From: Macrocystis pyrifera
Taxonomy: Eukaryota; Sar; Phaeophyceae; Laminariales; Laminariaceae
DNA: 64,000 nucleotides
Reading direction: 5' to 3'
NCBI GenBank assembly: GCA_031763025.1
Contig: JASSKH010000001.1
Location: 26,326,118-26,390,117 of the forward strand
Shown: one piece after another, positions 1 through 9,774 of the stretch
Layout: every line of letters starts with the position of its first letter
How positions within the stretch are numbered: the first letter of the stretch is position 1
The notes under the pieces: generated by a model
The model's database searches: none
Seen by the model: only the letters and a program-made list of their open reading frames with translations
What the model was told of the DNA's origin: nothing
Translations under genes and position numbers: made by a program

Positions 1-620
1 ACTCGCGGCGGATGCCGTGGTGGTTGAGCAACTCCACGAACTCCGCCTTGGTGAACTCGGTGCCGTTGTCCGAGCGAAGGCACTCCACGATGGACGGCAC
101 ACCCTTCGCGTTGATGTCGGCCAGGAAACCAGCGAAGACCTTCGGGACGTCGGACTTCCGCTTCAAGAAATACGGCCATCCCAGTCGCGAGTAGTCGTCG
201 ACGATCATCATCAAGTATGACGCACCGCCAGCAGACGTAGGCTGTTGTCCCGACAGATCCACGAACAGACGCTCCAGAGGCCTGGTAGAACGGCATTCGG
301 TCGTCCACGGCACCGCCATCCTCCTCCCTTTCGCCTCAGAACACCCAGCACACGGAACCAACTCCCCAAAAACCTTAATGTCCATCTGACGTGCCGTCTC
401 ACGGAGAGTGTCAGCATGGGAGTGGGCAAGGGCAACGTGAAGGTCGTTAATATCGATCCTCCTCATTTTTCCAGGAGCCAAAACAGCGGCAGCAATCGGG
501 GTCTCTACAATCCGCGTGGCGTCTACGTATGAACCCGCGTCCCTACGTACGAAAGACAGCTGTCCATTCAACGTGTGAGCTCCCTGAGCATCAAGTGTCA
601 CCGGCATTTCAACATTACTG
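1..620 (-). pseudogene. copia integrase, N-terminal zinc finger and core start (partial)
   Basis: This minus-strand frame is open from about 620 to the window edge. It carries a HHCC-like finger (HSHAD near 410-430, CAGC near 340-356). The catalytic core follows, with the first Asp in VDDYSRLGW (about 185-205) and the second in RSDNGTEF (about 60-80). The final Glu would lie beyond the edge. Integrase inserts the cDNA copy into host DNA. The frame is shifted by -1 relative to the upstream protease frame, which ends in a stop at 598. No programmed-shift signal was recognised at the junction, so decay is the simpler reading. Confidence 0.85.
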
Positions 621-861
621 CATGAAGCGAAAATAAATTGAAGCGAACACCGGGTACGTATGCTACGTCCATCAGCCTAACTTGAACGTCACCCTGAAAG
701 CTGTGCATCACAATTGGAATCTGGCCGAAGTACTCTATCTTCAGTGACCTCATGTCACCGACCACCAAACGGCTCTTACCAGGGGGAGGGGGAGTACAGT
801 TTACCATCCCAAAAGGGTTGCCAGTCACATGAAAAGTTGCTCCCGAATCCGCTACCCCCAC
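598..861 (-). pseudogene. copia aspartic protease region
   Basis: The 87-codon open stretch begins MGVADSGATFHVTG. It contains the D-S-G-A-T active-site motif of pepsin-type retrotransposon proteases, then hydrophobic strands and FNLFSL, the usual sequence just before the integrase region in copia polyproteins. The protease cuts the Gag-Pol polyprotein. It overlaps the end of gag by 10 bases in the -1 frame. It stops at 598 while the homology continues in another frame, so at least one frameshift breaks pol here. Confidence 0.8.
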
Positions 862-2654
862 TCTTCTCTCCCATTAACCCAAAACAAATCATCATTCGCC
901 TTGCCTTGGTGCGCAAACTGCGCGGTGAGGAGATGCGGATCGAACGTTGGCGTAGGGTTGCCGTTGTTCGCTGGGCCAGGGGAGGGGGAAGTGCTGAAGG
1001 AGGGTTGCTGTGGCGGGGAAGCTCCGGCCGAGGTATACCCACCACTGCCGTAGGGCGTCTCCTGCAGCCAGCCACCTTGAGAAGCGGCACCCGGGAAAGC
1101 GATATTCATTTGCGCGGGAGCTGCCTGGCATTCCGCGGCGTGGTGGCCCGGTCTGCCGCACCGGAAGCAGGGCCCCTTGCGCCTCCATGTGTTGTTCGGT
1201 GGGGGACCCCAGCCTGCCGGAGTCGCTGCGGGCGGCGGGGGCATCGGCGGCAACGTCCCTGGTGGTGGGCCGGTAGGTACCCAACCCATGGGGGGGACTA
1301 CTCCACCCGTACCGAAGGGGTCTGGGACTGAGTCATCCCAACGGTACCTGCAGGCCACGGCATCCCAACGCCATTTGGGGCCGGTTATCCCCCCCGACGA
1401 AGCTCCTCCCCGGTTGCCACGTTGCTGATGGGGACGGTGCTGCTGCTGCTGTTGAGGACGCTGCTGCTGCCGTTGCTGCTGCTGCTGCTGCTGAGGCTGC
1501 TGCTGCTGATATTGCTGCTGCTGCTGCTGATACTGTCGCTGGAGCTGCTGCTGCTGCTGCTGCTGGGGCTGCTGCTGTCGTTGGGGCTGCTGCTGTTGCT
1601 GCTGTTGCCCATCCTTGAGCCTCCCACCTCTCCTGTTCCTCCTTCCCCCTCCTGGACCCGCACCTCCGCCACCGGCAGGCTGCGCACCTCCGGCGTACAA
1701 GGCATGCTGATCTACCACTCCCTGCACGCCCAACGCCCTAGAAACCATCTCCTTCTCTACCTTGTCGTTAGCATACGCGTCACGGATGATCTCATCGATC
1801 TCGGAGCGGGGGATGGAAGGGCGGGAAAGAATGGACTTGCTTTGAATAGTATACAAAGATGAGAGGTTGGTGACAATGTGGCGGTTCACTTCCTCCGTAC
1901 TCTTACCACATCCTAGCATTGCCAGCTCATCTGCAGCCTTGTCTACCCTTCCTAGGAATAGCAAGGGGTTTTCATCCTCGGCCATTCGGATTGTATCAAA
2001 TTCCCTCCTCAATCTATGAGTTGCGGCTATCGTCTTCGGCATATAATAGTCTTCCAACTCCTTCCAAGCACCACTCGGAGACATTGCCTTTTGCATTCTA
2101 AACTCTGCCATATCGTATCCTGTCATGGCCTCCATCATCAATCCATATACCAATCTCGCGTCCCTAATCTCCTGGGGGGAATGTCTGGAGGCTAATTCCT
2201 CCGGCGAAACCCTCATGTCACCCACCATAACTGGGTTTGCTGTGCTACTGAGTACATGCAAGCACCCAAGCGATGATAGGTATGCCAAAAACTTACTACG
2301 CCACATGCTAAAGTGGGCCTCTACGTTATCGAACTTCGGGGGTCTCGACTGGGACAAACTTGGGCGGTACAAAGAAGGTAGTGACATGCCTGATCGGGCC
2401 TCCAGCCCAGGTGTCGGCACCGTCGACGCTGCTTGTTGTCTTCCAGCAGTTCCTTCTCCTCTCGCCCCCCCACCGGCCCCCCCTTCCTTTCCTGCTCCCT
2501 GCGCGTCCCTCTCGGCGCGCAGTCTCTGCTCCTCCATCGTCCTTTCCAGGACCTCTATTTTCTTCTTCATCTCCTCTATGGTCTTTTCACTGTCCACGCT
2601 GGCTTCTTGACTGGGCATGTCCTCGAAACTAGGCATGCCGAAGCAGGTTCCCAC
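852..2654 (-). CDS. gag: copia Gag polyprotein with polyglutamine linker and CCHC knuckle
   Basis: This is a 600-residue open frame. Residues about 20-50 form a short charged coiled coil (EEMKKKIEVLERTMEEQ). Residues about 105-310 match the retrotransposon Gag (UBN2-like) region, with the signatures GAWKELEDYY and RLRREFDTIRM. Residues about 350-440 are an R/G and glutamine-rich spacer coded by CAG/CAA runs at 1430-1615. A zinc knuckle of C-x2-C-x4-H-x4-C form (CFRCGRPGHHAAEC) follows near residue 525, then a G/P/S-rich tail. Gag packages the RNA into particles. The start at 2654 is the first Met of the frame; related reading in another frame runs upstream to 2854, so the native N-terminus may be longer. 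Plus-strand leucine and serine runs over 1385-1862 are shadows of the Q linker. Confidence 0.88.
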   Translation of the reverse strand: MGTCFGMPSFEDMPSQEASVDSEKTIEEMKKKIEVLERTMEEQRLRAERDAQGAGKEGGAGGGARGEGTAGRQQAASTVPTPGLEARSGMSLPSLYRPSLSQSRPPKFDNVEAHFSMWRSKFLAYLSSLGCLHVLSSTANPVMVGDMRVSPEELASRHSPQEIRDARLVYGLMMEAMTGYDMAEFRMQKAMSPSGAWKELEDYYMPKTIAATHRLRREFDTIRMAEDENPLLFLGRVDKAADELAMLGCGKSTEEVNRHIVTNLSSLYTIQSKSILSRPSIPRSEIDEIIRDAYANDKVEKEMVSRALGVQGVVDQHALYAGGAQPAGGGGAGPGGGRRNRRGGRLKDGQQQQQQQPQRQQQPQQQQQQQLQRQYQQQQQQYQQQQPQQQQQQQRQQQRPQQQQQHRPHQQRGNRGGASSGGITGPKWRWDAVACRYRWDDSVPDPFGTGGVVPPMGWVPTGPPPGTLPPMPPPPAATPAGWGPPPNNTWRRKGPCFRCGRPGHHAAECQAAPAQMNIAFPGAASQGGWLQETPYGSGGYTSAGASPPQQPSFSTSPSPGPANNGNPTPTFDPHLLTAQFAHQGKANDDLFWVNGREEWG

Positions 2655-3149
2655 CTCTCTAGGTTGGCCTTGGCTACGCTTGCCAATAGAAGATCGCCGG
2701 ACTCACTAGTGTGTTGATTGATCTCTAAAGGTATAGGCGCAGCTGGCACGGGAACGCGTGGTTGACTCCAGACAGTAACACGGAACTCCTCTTGTATTAT
2801 ATCCGAGCTGTCGAGTGACAGCTCATGCATCGTATGCAGATTATTATTCAACATGACGCGGGAATAAACCTCCCGTTTATCCCCCCGAATATCCGACTAA
2901 ATATCCCTCTCCTATAATCCTATGTCAATATATGGAACTCCCTAATATTAGATGTAACGTCTCCGTCGTGTTTCTGAGCACAAATAGGTACCATCACAGC
3001 ACACTATTCATGTACTATTATTTCCATGTTGCCTCTGTTCCGCACGCGCAGCTATGCACATCAAGCACGAGACACTCAAACGTGACCCCATATTTCCGTC
3101 CCTTGCCTTCTACCAGGATAAAACCCATAACGTCGGTGGAGATCCTGTA
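2655..3149. other. Gag leader / unresolved LTR edge
   Basis: A minus-strand open stretch (2576-2854) overlaps the Gag N-terminus in another frame and may be leader or extra N-terminal coding sequence. From 2855 to 3149 nothing is recognised. No TG...CA LTR boundary or tRNA-complementary primer site could be fixed by eye. Confidence 0.4.
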
Positions 3150-3400
3150 CGTCGACAGAGTCCATGACTTATCAAACAGCGAACTCGAATCGTTGTGTGA
3201 TGGTGTTACCTACTGAGCTATAGGGGTAAAAGATCGATCGATTACACACAGCCCAGGGTAATCCTTATGACGCTCTCCCCCTCCTCTGAACGGCGGGATC
3301 TTTTGGATGACAGTACCGTATACGCCTGCCCGCTGACGCTGACCTACCCGTTTCGTTTCATTGCCTGGGGAACCACAGTTGGTAACAAAACTCACATTTC
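3150..3400 (-). repeat. SINE-B copy 1, tRNA-like head
   Basis: Read on the minus strand it carries an A-box-like TATAGCTCAGTAGGTAAC (about 3205-3222), then a weaker B-box-like GATTCGAGTTC (about 3178-3190). The flank GGTAAAAGAT...CCCAGGGTAA (3225-3262) recurs at 9440-9478 and, inverted, at 9811-9851. Such a box A/B head is typical of tRNA-derived SINEs. The boxes are closer together than in a true tRNA, so this is not called as a tRNA gene. Confidence 0.45.
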
Positions 3401-3525
3401 CTTTCTGTCTGGTTCACGTTAGAACTGTTACGCCCAATTTGACTCGGTCCTACTAAGGGTTAAGGCCCTTTTTTTCTCCAAATCAGACTCTTTAGTGACT
3501 TACCTGGTACTATTTATCAATATTA

Positions 3526-3526
3526 T

Positions 3527-3576
<50 letters not shown>

Positions 3577-3589
3577 TAATAGTAGTAGC

Positions 3590-3621
<32 letters not shown>

Positions 3622-3622
3622 C

Positions 3623-3675
<53 letters not shown>

Positions 3676-3676
3676 C

Positions 3677-3723
<47 letters not shown>

Positions 3724-3748
3724 CAGCAGTAGTAGCAGTAGTAGTAGC

Positions 3749-3819
<71 letters not shown>

Positions 3820-3826
3820 CAGCAGC

Positions 3827-3894
<68 letters not shown>

Positions 3895-3896
3895 TG

Positions 3897-3971
<75 letters not shown>

Positions 3972-3979
3972 TTATTATT
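3526..3979 (-). repeat. (ACT)n microsatellite, about 450 bp, tail of LINE-A
   Basis: The plus strand reads AGT repeated about 150 times with scattered AGC, GGT and ATA interruptions. It abuts the 3' end of LINE-A (minus strand), whose other copies in this window end in (TAA)n. It therefore looks like a hugely expanded and changed LINE tail. The long valine/serine open frame through it is an artefact. Confidence 0.9.
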
Positions 3980-4020
3980 ACGTATGCTTGCCTTCCGACA
4001 ATATAGCGTAGATGCCGTTC

Positions 4021-4272
4021 CTATATAAACCGAATATCCTTCCGTAAATCAGTAGCATCCCTCATACACTTCTCTGCCATTCGTTTCCCAATTCCCATTC
4101 CCCACATCATTTCATTTTGGCTACCGGTATAATATATCCTATCCCTCATCAACGTTCCGTCCCCACAGGTCATTGGCCGCATTCCTCCGGCTTCTTCCTC
4201 CCTTCCCCTAGCGGCTCTCAGGGCTAGTTTATACATGTGTACTCGGCGCGAAATCGCGACCTGTGTGGTCAC
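4021..4272 (-). pseudogene. LINE-A C-terminal tail fragment
   Basis: This short open stretch contains YKLALRAARGR and a terminal DIRFI. Matching pieces are found in the truncated plus-strand copy at 20455-20740 (HKLALRG and RNRIYY). It lies downstream of the main C-terminal frame and shows that the protein once extended nearly to the 3' end. Confidence 0.55.
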
Positions 4273-5264
4273 CGAGATGATCTGGAAGAGGCGTTCTTCG
4301 CAGACGCCCTTCCGCGCCAGGGACGACCATACTTGCCGCCAACTAACTGATCAATTAGATCGCTGCCTTCCTTTCCGAGGCGCCCAAAGCTTTCCACCGC
4401 GAGGGTGGCGAGTTTGTAGCTTCGCTCGTCGAAGGACGACACCTGTCCCGGACGAGCGTAGTGACTGCGCTTGCGCGCCTCAGAAGCGGAAGCAGCTGAT
4501 CCATCTCGGTCAGCGCTGCCTGCCCGCATGTGGACCCCCGCTTGTGGGTCCGCGTACGTGACGTCGAGGAGTATCGCTTTATCGCCATACTCTGATGCCG
4601 TAGAATCTCGGAGTCCTCCTGCCTCGATGACGATTTCCGTGCGGAGATCCCTGTTTGCGTGGAAGGGGGCTCCGTTCTCCATTTGGTGACGGATGGACAT
4701 CCTCTTAAAGGCGCGGGAGAGCGCGTGCACCAGAGGCTGGTGCTGGTTTACTTGCGCGCCGGATCGATGACATAATCGTGCATGTCGCGTATTAGCCTCC
4801 GCTGCACCGCAGCAGGAGCACCTTGCCGCCGGGAACTCCTCGATCCCCAGAAACCGCCGTCCCGCAGCCGCGAACTCTGACGGTGGGATGACTCTGGCCG
4901 AGTCGACAGGACTCGCCCTCAGGAATGCAGTAGCCCCTGGTCCCGATTGGCTCCGTTGCCAGGCCTTGGCCAGACCCCTCGACTCTTTCTCTTCTTGTGG
5001 GTTACCCGTGCCTCGCTGGGTCGTCGTCTCGACGGGGAGCTGGTCCAGTGAAGCAGCGTATCTCTCATAACGGACTCGGTTTACCAGCTTCCCCAGTCTG
5101 TGCGGCGCTTTGCTGGAGCTGATAGATTCGGCATCGCGTGCCGGCAACACTTCCGCAACCGACAACCCTGAGGCCTCTTGCTCTCCTCCTCGGAATGCTC
5201 TATCCCGCCAGCTTTCCGGCACGATGTTCGCCATAGGTAGCTTCTTCTGAAACCCCATGCACAT
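4269..5264 (-). pseudogene. LINE-A C-terminal region: zinc finger plus restriction-like nuclease candidate
   Basis: This 331-residue open frame contains a Cys/His cluster (CSCCGAAEANTRHARLC, residues about 147-163). About 60 residues later come IVIEAG and ILLDVTYADP, then an alanine/lysine/arginine stretch and AVESFGRLG. E...D-V-T plus basic residues after a CCHC finger recalls the PD-(D/E)XK-like endonuclease downstream of reverse transcriptase in R2/CRE-type LINEs (family knowledge). The assignment here is inference. The start is set by the first Met, not by biology. Confidence 0.6.
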
Positions 5265-5859
5265 CGCGGAGGTCCCTGATGCTGCTGTTCCAAATGCGCC
5301 GGACGAGGTCTGAATCGGGGAGCTCCCTCCGGACTTTGTGCCCTATAGCGCCGGACAGGTCAGCAAGTACCTCCGGCACCGTCGCCCCCCAAGCTTCCGA
5401 CGGACGCTGACATCCTCCGAGCTTCAGTCGACGCCAGTCCAAACCCTCCGGCCCCCGTGGTCAGTCTTGCCTGCGCCTGTCGGTAGGGCTGCAAGACCAA
5501 CTGATTTGTTGGGCACCCTCTCTCGAAGGACGACGTTTCTTCTGCTGTCCCCGGGAGATCAAGCAATTTCTCCAGGCATGCACGTCGCGTTGCCGTCTGC
5601 TTTTAGGCATGCGGGCAGGGACATTTCCGGGTCCATCACTCTTTCTATATGGATAGGCGGTCCGTTGCACCATAGAGCCGGTGGCGATCAGGTCGGCTGC
5701 TTGCTTGTCTGGCACGCGCGCGGTAGCCTCCGCGCGAGTTGTTCCGCTCCCCCGTTTGGGACTATCTCCATTGAGCTCTCCGTCGCGTATTTGCCAGTAC
5801 CGACGGGAACCCCAACCACCTTTACTCCACCCCGTTCCGCGACGCGGACGCCAATACCT

Positions 5860-6687
5860 TCAAGAAGGGCGATTTATTTGTTCCGGCGTAGGTACGTGCC
5901 CCTTCGGGGGCAAGGCAACCGTTTTGCTCGGATTGGTGGCCGTGCCAACGTTGGACAGCTCACGCTGTAGGAAAGGCAGGACATCCACGGTATCGGGTGT
6001 GATTTCCATCATTCCGATGCTGATGTCGTCCAAGTAGGCGAATGCCTCCGCTCCTTTTGGCTCGAACTCCGCTCGGGTCCGCTTCAGCACCGGTAAGAAG
6101 AGGCATGCAGAACAACGCTGGCCCCATGGCATCCCCTTGCTGTACCCCACTGGAGCATTCAATCTTGCGCCTTTCTCCCGATTCCATCTGGAAGAACACG
6201 GGAGCAGTTCTTTCTCCGTAACACTTTTGGCACGAGCGGTGTAAGCGCAGGCGCGCAGGTGGCTACCTCTGCAAGCACAGCCGTCCGTTTCACCGTGTTG
6301 AAGGCGTTGGAGCGGTCTGTGAGAATCAGCCAGTTTTTTGCCTCGTGGTGTACCCGGCCGCGTAGCGCTACCTGCTCCACTCCCCCTCGCACTCCGACCC
6401 CAAACTGTCTGGCCTCGCGGTTGGTCTCCTCCAGTCGTGGTCGCCACTGCCGCATGGTCCCGGCTGTGAGAAGGCGTCTCCATGTCATCCATCCCTACGC
6501 AGACGGGGCGGCAATTTTCACCCAAGGAAGTGAGGTTGGATTGCAGGAAAAGCTGCCAGAATTCCGGCGGAAAAGGCGTTTGGATCGTCGATAATTCTTC
6601 TCCAGAAGGCTTCAATGCCAGCCCCGAATTTTTCGCGCCCAATGCCGGTCCCGATAATTGACTACAGATGCGAAAAGCGCAAGCCAT
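5860..6687 (-). pseudogene. LINE-A reverse transcriptase palm (broken)
   Basis: The catalytic YLDD box (AFAYLDDISIGMMEI) lies near 6010-6050. Motif B (GVQQGDAMGPALF) lies upstream in an overlapping frame at 5960-6199. Motif A (LTDRSNAFNTVKR) lies in a third frame at 6159-6488. The motifs occur in correct order on the minus strand but in three frames, so the polymerase is inactive unless sequence errors explain the shifts. The enzyme would copy LINE RNA into DNA at the target. Confidence 0.8.
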
Positions 6688-6826
6688 CGCTTCCTGCGCC
6701 TGATAGCGCGTTTGCTAGAGTTGATGACCTCGAGGGCCACCTGTGAGTCGAGTTCTTCCTCCGGGCGCCACTTGGGACCACTCCCTTCCTCCGGGTCGGA
6801 AGAACTTGCTGCCACCGCTGCCGCTG

Positions 6827-7394
6827 CTGCTTCGGAGACGGCGGTCTGATCCTCGTCCGGGAACTCTTGCTTTCACTCGCTCCCACTTTTCCTCGCTCTC
6901 CGGCACGCGCGGTTCCGCGAGGAGGCTGCGTGCTGCGGCAGTCACCCCCTCCTGGATGACGGCATGCTGAAGGCGCCCTCTTGAACAAATCAGCGTCCGT
7001 CACTTCGCGAGCTTGACCCCCTCTGTCTCTTGTCGATGTTCGACGGGTATAGTCCATTAACCACGGGAGTAGAAGGGTGAGATCACCGCGTTCGGCAGAC
7101 GCGAACCTCTCTGCTTCGGAGACGGCGGTCTGATCCTCGTCCGGGAACTCTTGCTTTCACTCGCTCCCACTTTTCCTCGCTCTCCGGAACGCGCGGTTCC
7201 GCGAGGAGGCTGCGTGCTGCGGCAGTCACCCCCCCCTGGATGGCGGCATGCTGAAGGCGCCCTCTTGAACAAATCAGCGTCCGTCACTTCGCGAGCTTGA
7301 CCCCCTCTGTCTCTTGTCGATGTTCGACGGGTATAGTCCATTAACCACGGGAGTAGAAGGGTGAGATCACCGCGTTCGGCAGACGCGAACCTCT
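6827..7394. repeat. 284-bp near-perfect tandem duplication inside LINE-A
   Basis: The unit 6827-7110 is repeated at 7111-7394, for example CTTCGGAGACGGCGG at about 6830 and 7114, and GAACCTCTC ending each copy. Only a few single-base differences are visible (CGGCACGCG versus CGGAACGCG; GGATGACGG versus GGATGGCGG). As 284 is not a multiple of three, it shifts the frame. Confidence 0.9.
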
Positions 7395-7920
7395 CGCGCC
7401 GCTTCACTCGGCCATCCTGCGAGTGCTGCAGTAGAGCCGGGAGGATGTGCCAAAGCTTGATTGACCTCAAGAGTGAGGTCGGCGTCTCCGACCGTCTGTG
7501 TGGGCGATGCTCTCCCAGGGCGTGATCAAGGAGGCCAAGCACGTGGGTGGCAAGCTTGACGTGAGCAGTAGCCAATCTTGATTGCACTTTAATAACGGTG
7601 ACGAAGCGTTGTCTGAGGTCCTCAAGGGGAACATCGTCGAGTGGTCCTGCGATCCCCAACGTATTGTGGTCCCAGGGACAGAGGAGCCCATCCCGGCGCC
7701 CATCCTCGGGGTCGTCCGGTCTCCCTCCGAGTCCCGCTGCCGTAAAGCGCAGTCCGGGGTCTGCCTGAACTGCCGCTTCGAGTGCTTCCCGTCTTCCATG
7801 ACGAGCTGTGCATCCCCTAGCGCCGCAGAGCGGCGGCGCCTGCGCCCCGCCTCGCCTGGCTGCGTTCACCACGCACCGCGCGTGCATTGCATGTTGGCGT
7901 CCACAAGGCAACCCCACCAC
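7057..7920 (-). pseudogene. LINE-A N-terminal region
   Basis: This 287-residue open frame starts with a Cys/His-rich stretch (LPCGRQHAMHARC, RING- or finger-like). It then has IKLWHILPALL followed by RRERFASAERGDL, a K/R-x-W-x2-P-x-L-L arrangement that I associate with N-termini of LINE-like proteins in stramenopiles and fungi (recollection, not a search). The distal part contains the second unit of the 284-bp duplication, so its C-terminus is scrambled. Confidence 0.55.
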
Positions 7921-8032
7921 TCGGTGTCCCCGAGCAATCGTTGCCCTACAACCCCCGCAGGTCGTACCGCTCTGGTCGTCTGCGATGAAAGCGCGAAGTT
8001 GCGATACGCTCCCTGGTGCTGGACCTTATTAT

Positions 8033-8112
8033 TATTGTTGTTATTATTATTATTATTATCACTATTATTATTAGGCTTGCCATCCGACAATGTGCAGCAT
8101 GAGCTTCACCGT
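8033..8112 (-). repeat. LINE-A-related 3' end with (TAA)n tail
   Basis: Read on the minus strand, ATTGTCGGATGGCAAGCC is followed by (TAA)n at 8033-8074. This is the same terminal signature as LINE-A, but the body upstream differs, so it is an older or related truncated copy. LINE-A abuts its tail. Confidence 0.6.
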
Positions 8113-8339
8113 TGATCGATCAAAACATTCCTGAAAGAAGAAATCCCCGGATACAAAGGGAACCTATGCACAAGGTCTATCTATCTTCTATGTCTACTCC
8201 TTTTTATGCTTTATCTACGATACTCTATGTGTTGTCTTTGCTCCCTCCTACATCTTACTATGTGCTCGTTACTTTCTATTCTTAAATCCTAAGCCGCATC
8301 CAAGCTCCATCCCCACGCCATCGGTGTGGGTCTGTCATC

Positions 8340-8462
8340 TCTCCCCCCCCCCCCATTGACGCCTCCGTCCCGGCATTGTAGGGATGCGAGGGTCTATGGT
8401 CATACGACTACGGCCATGCATGAGATCGAGTACATCTCTCCTATCGAGTACACCCCCCATTG
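8340..8462 (+). repeat. Rep-1 fragment after a C-run
   Basis: After a poly-C stretch, the segment GGGATGCGAGGGTCTATGG ... GAGTACATCTCTCC matches Rep-1 copies at 19385-19680 and, inverted, at 9661-9765, 22013-22262 and 26566-26786. An ACCTGGTA-like GCCTGGTA lies directly after it (8465-8472). Confidence 0.75.
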
Positions 8463-8744
8463 ACGCCTGGTAGTATAGAGCTCCTCAGGCGAGGACCATC
8501 AGAAAATAATAAAAAAAAACGCTACCTTCCGTAATACATACGCCTCAACCATACGGGGGGGGGAGGGGGGGGGGGGTTCCAACCGCACGAGCACACGTCA
8601 CGACACTGCTCGCTGCCGATAGACTACTCTTGTGGTGTTCTAGTTATTAATAGCTTGTGGTCCCCGAAATCGGAGCGCGGTCCTAAAACGAGCCCTTACC
8701 CTCGGTCGATCTATCGTGGGTATATTGCTGTTGTTATGATACTG
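8463..8744. other. no gene; A-run and G-run
   Basis: The interval holds an A-rich stretch near 8505-8520 and a G-run near 8556-8577. No coding or RNA feature is recognised. Confidence 0.5.
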
Positions 8745-8965
8745 CTTTGCAGTACTTGGAAGGCGTATCTTAGGTGGAAAAACAGGGGTTTTCCAGAGAC
8801 GCACGAGCTTGGTCTCAGTCTCCGCGTGCACGAAAGGAATAAAACTGCTCTAAGACATCTTCTATAGCTGAGCAAGCAACACACGCGAGTACCAACGAGT
8901 GCCGACTTAATAGGCAGACAGACCTGTCCAGGGATACAAAGTGTCCTGCATGCTTGATCTTAACA
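8745..8965 (+). repeat. Rep-2 copy 1
   Basis: The block from AGTACTTGGAAGGCGTATC to CAGGGATACAAAGTGTCC recurs in the same orientation at 23975-24236 and 25558-25828. All copies share an internal AAACAGGGGTTTT-like hairpin and GTGCACGAAAGGA. No terminal repeats or coding are seen; the class is unknown. Confidence 0.8.
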
Positions 8966-9409
8966 CCGTGAGTTCTATTAATGTTTGTTGGTTCGGAGGT
9001 GGCAGAAAAAGGGGAGTTACACGTTACTATACTGCGGTGGAAGGAGATACTCGATTCAAGCTGGAATGGAACGTGTACGGTAGATAGTAACGTTGTCTGA
9101 GGGCAAACGTGAGAATAGTCCCTGCGTTCTTGGTCAGGAGTGCTTTTGACCAAGAAAACACTACGTAGACCTCTATCGTACCCACGCATCATCGTACCAG
9201 ATATTTTACAGTTTAGTACATACGGGGTGCCTTCATCGAGTCCAGGCGGTGCCTATGAACAAAGGCAGGTGGTTGAATCACTATCTCCTACGTTTCGCTC
9301 GGCCAACGTCGCTGCGTCGGTGCGTGCCAACTTGCCGGACACGGCACACAACGTATCGTTACACGCTAAGACACGCCTCCTTCGGCGTAATATCCTCGAC
9401 ACACAAAAA
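8966..9409. other. no recognised feature
   Basis: Only short shadow-like open stretches lie here. I see no repeat family, gene or RNA. Confidence 0.4.
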
Positions 9410-9640
9410 TGTGAAGGTATATTACCTACTGATCTACGGGGGTAAAAGATTGGAACGATTACCCAGCCCAGGGTAACACCCTTATACCAATCATCTCTCC
9501 CCCCCTCGACCGCTTCTTTCATGGAAACGCTCGCGCGTGCCGTCCCTAAAGACATAACTCCCTCGTTCCCCAGGTATTGAAACGAAGCGGGTGCGTAAGT
9601 CAGCGTACGGCCGTACACGGTACCGACGCCCCAAATACTC
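9410..9640 (-). repeat. SINE-B copy 2
   Basis: On the minus strand it has an A-box-like CGTAGATCAGTAGGTAAT near 9420-9437, preceded by the conserved CCCAGGGTAA / GGTAAAAGAT block (9440-9478) shared with copies 1 and 3. No good B box is visible. Confidence 0.45.
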
Positions 9641-9660
9641 CGCCGCTCAGAGGGGGGGGG

Positions 9661-9765
9661 GGGTGTACACGATAGGAGAGATGTACTCGATCTCATGCAT
9701 GGCCGTAGTCGTATGACCATAGACCCTCGCATCCCTACAAGGCCGGGACGGAGCATGTCGGGTTT
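9661..9765 (-). repeat. Rep-1 fragment
   Basis: The reverse complement of the Rep-1 core: GAGATGTACTCGATCTC, GACCATAGACCCTCGC and CGGGACGGAGCATGTCGGG. It abuts SINE-B copy 3 on the right. Confidence 0.75.
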
Positions 9766-9774
9766 TCACCGACC

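Larger units (their letters stand above)
1..2940 (-). mobile_element. Ty1/copia-type LTR retrotransposon, 5' half, cut by window edge
   Basis: Read on the minus strand, the order is Gag, CCHC knuckle, aspartic protease, integrase zinc finger, integrase core. The integrase core following protease before any reverse transcriptase is the Ty1/copia order (established knowledge). Reverse transcriptase, RNase H and the 3' LTR would lie left of position 1. I could not delimit the 5' LTR or primer-binding site; the right boundary near 2940 is a guess. Gag, protease and integrase are each in a different frame, so this copy is either decayed or depends on frameshifting. Several repeats to its right (SINE-B, LINE-A) are unrelated to it. 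Confidence 0.85.
3980..8030 (-). mobile_element. LINE-A: non-LTR retrotransposon, full-length-like but decayed
   Basis: On the minus strand the parts run from an N-terminal region (7920-7057), through reverse transcriptase (about 6690-5860), to a C-terminal CCHC-like finger and nuclease-like region (5264-4269). It ends in a conserved 3' end, ATTGTCGGAAGGCAAGC, near 3985-4003, followed by the simple-repeat tail. The 3' end recurs at 13262-13445, 20455-20775 and, more diverged, at 8033-8112. Coding continuity is lost through several frameshifts and a 284-bp tandem duplication. The right edge near 8030 abuts an older (TTA)n tail and is approximate. Confidence 0.8.

Noticed and set aside
3495-4028. 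177-codon valine-repeat open frame
   Set aside because: It is read entirely from the (AGT)n microsatellite; no start context, domain or non-repeat coding.
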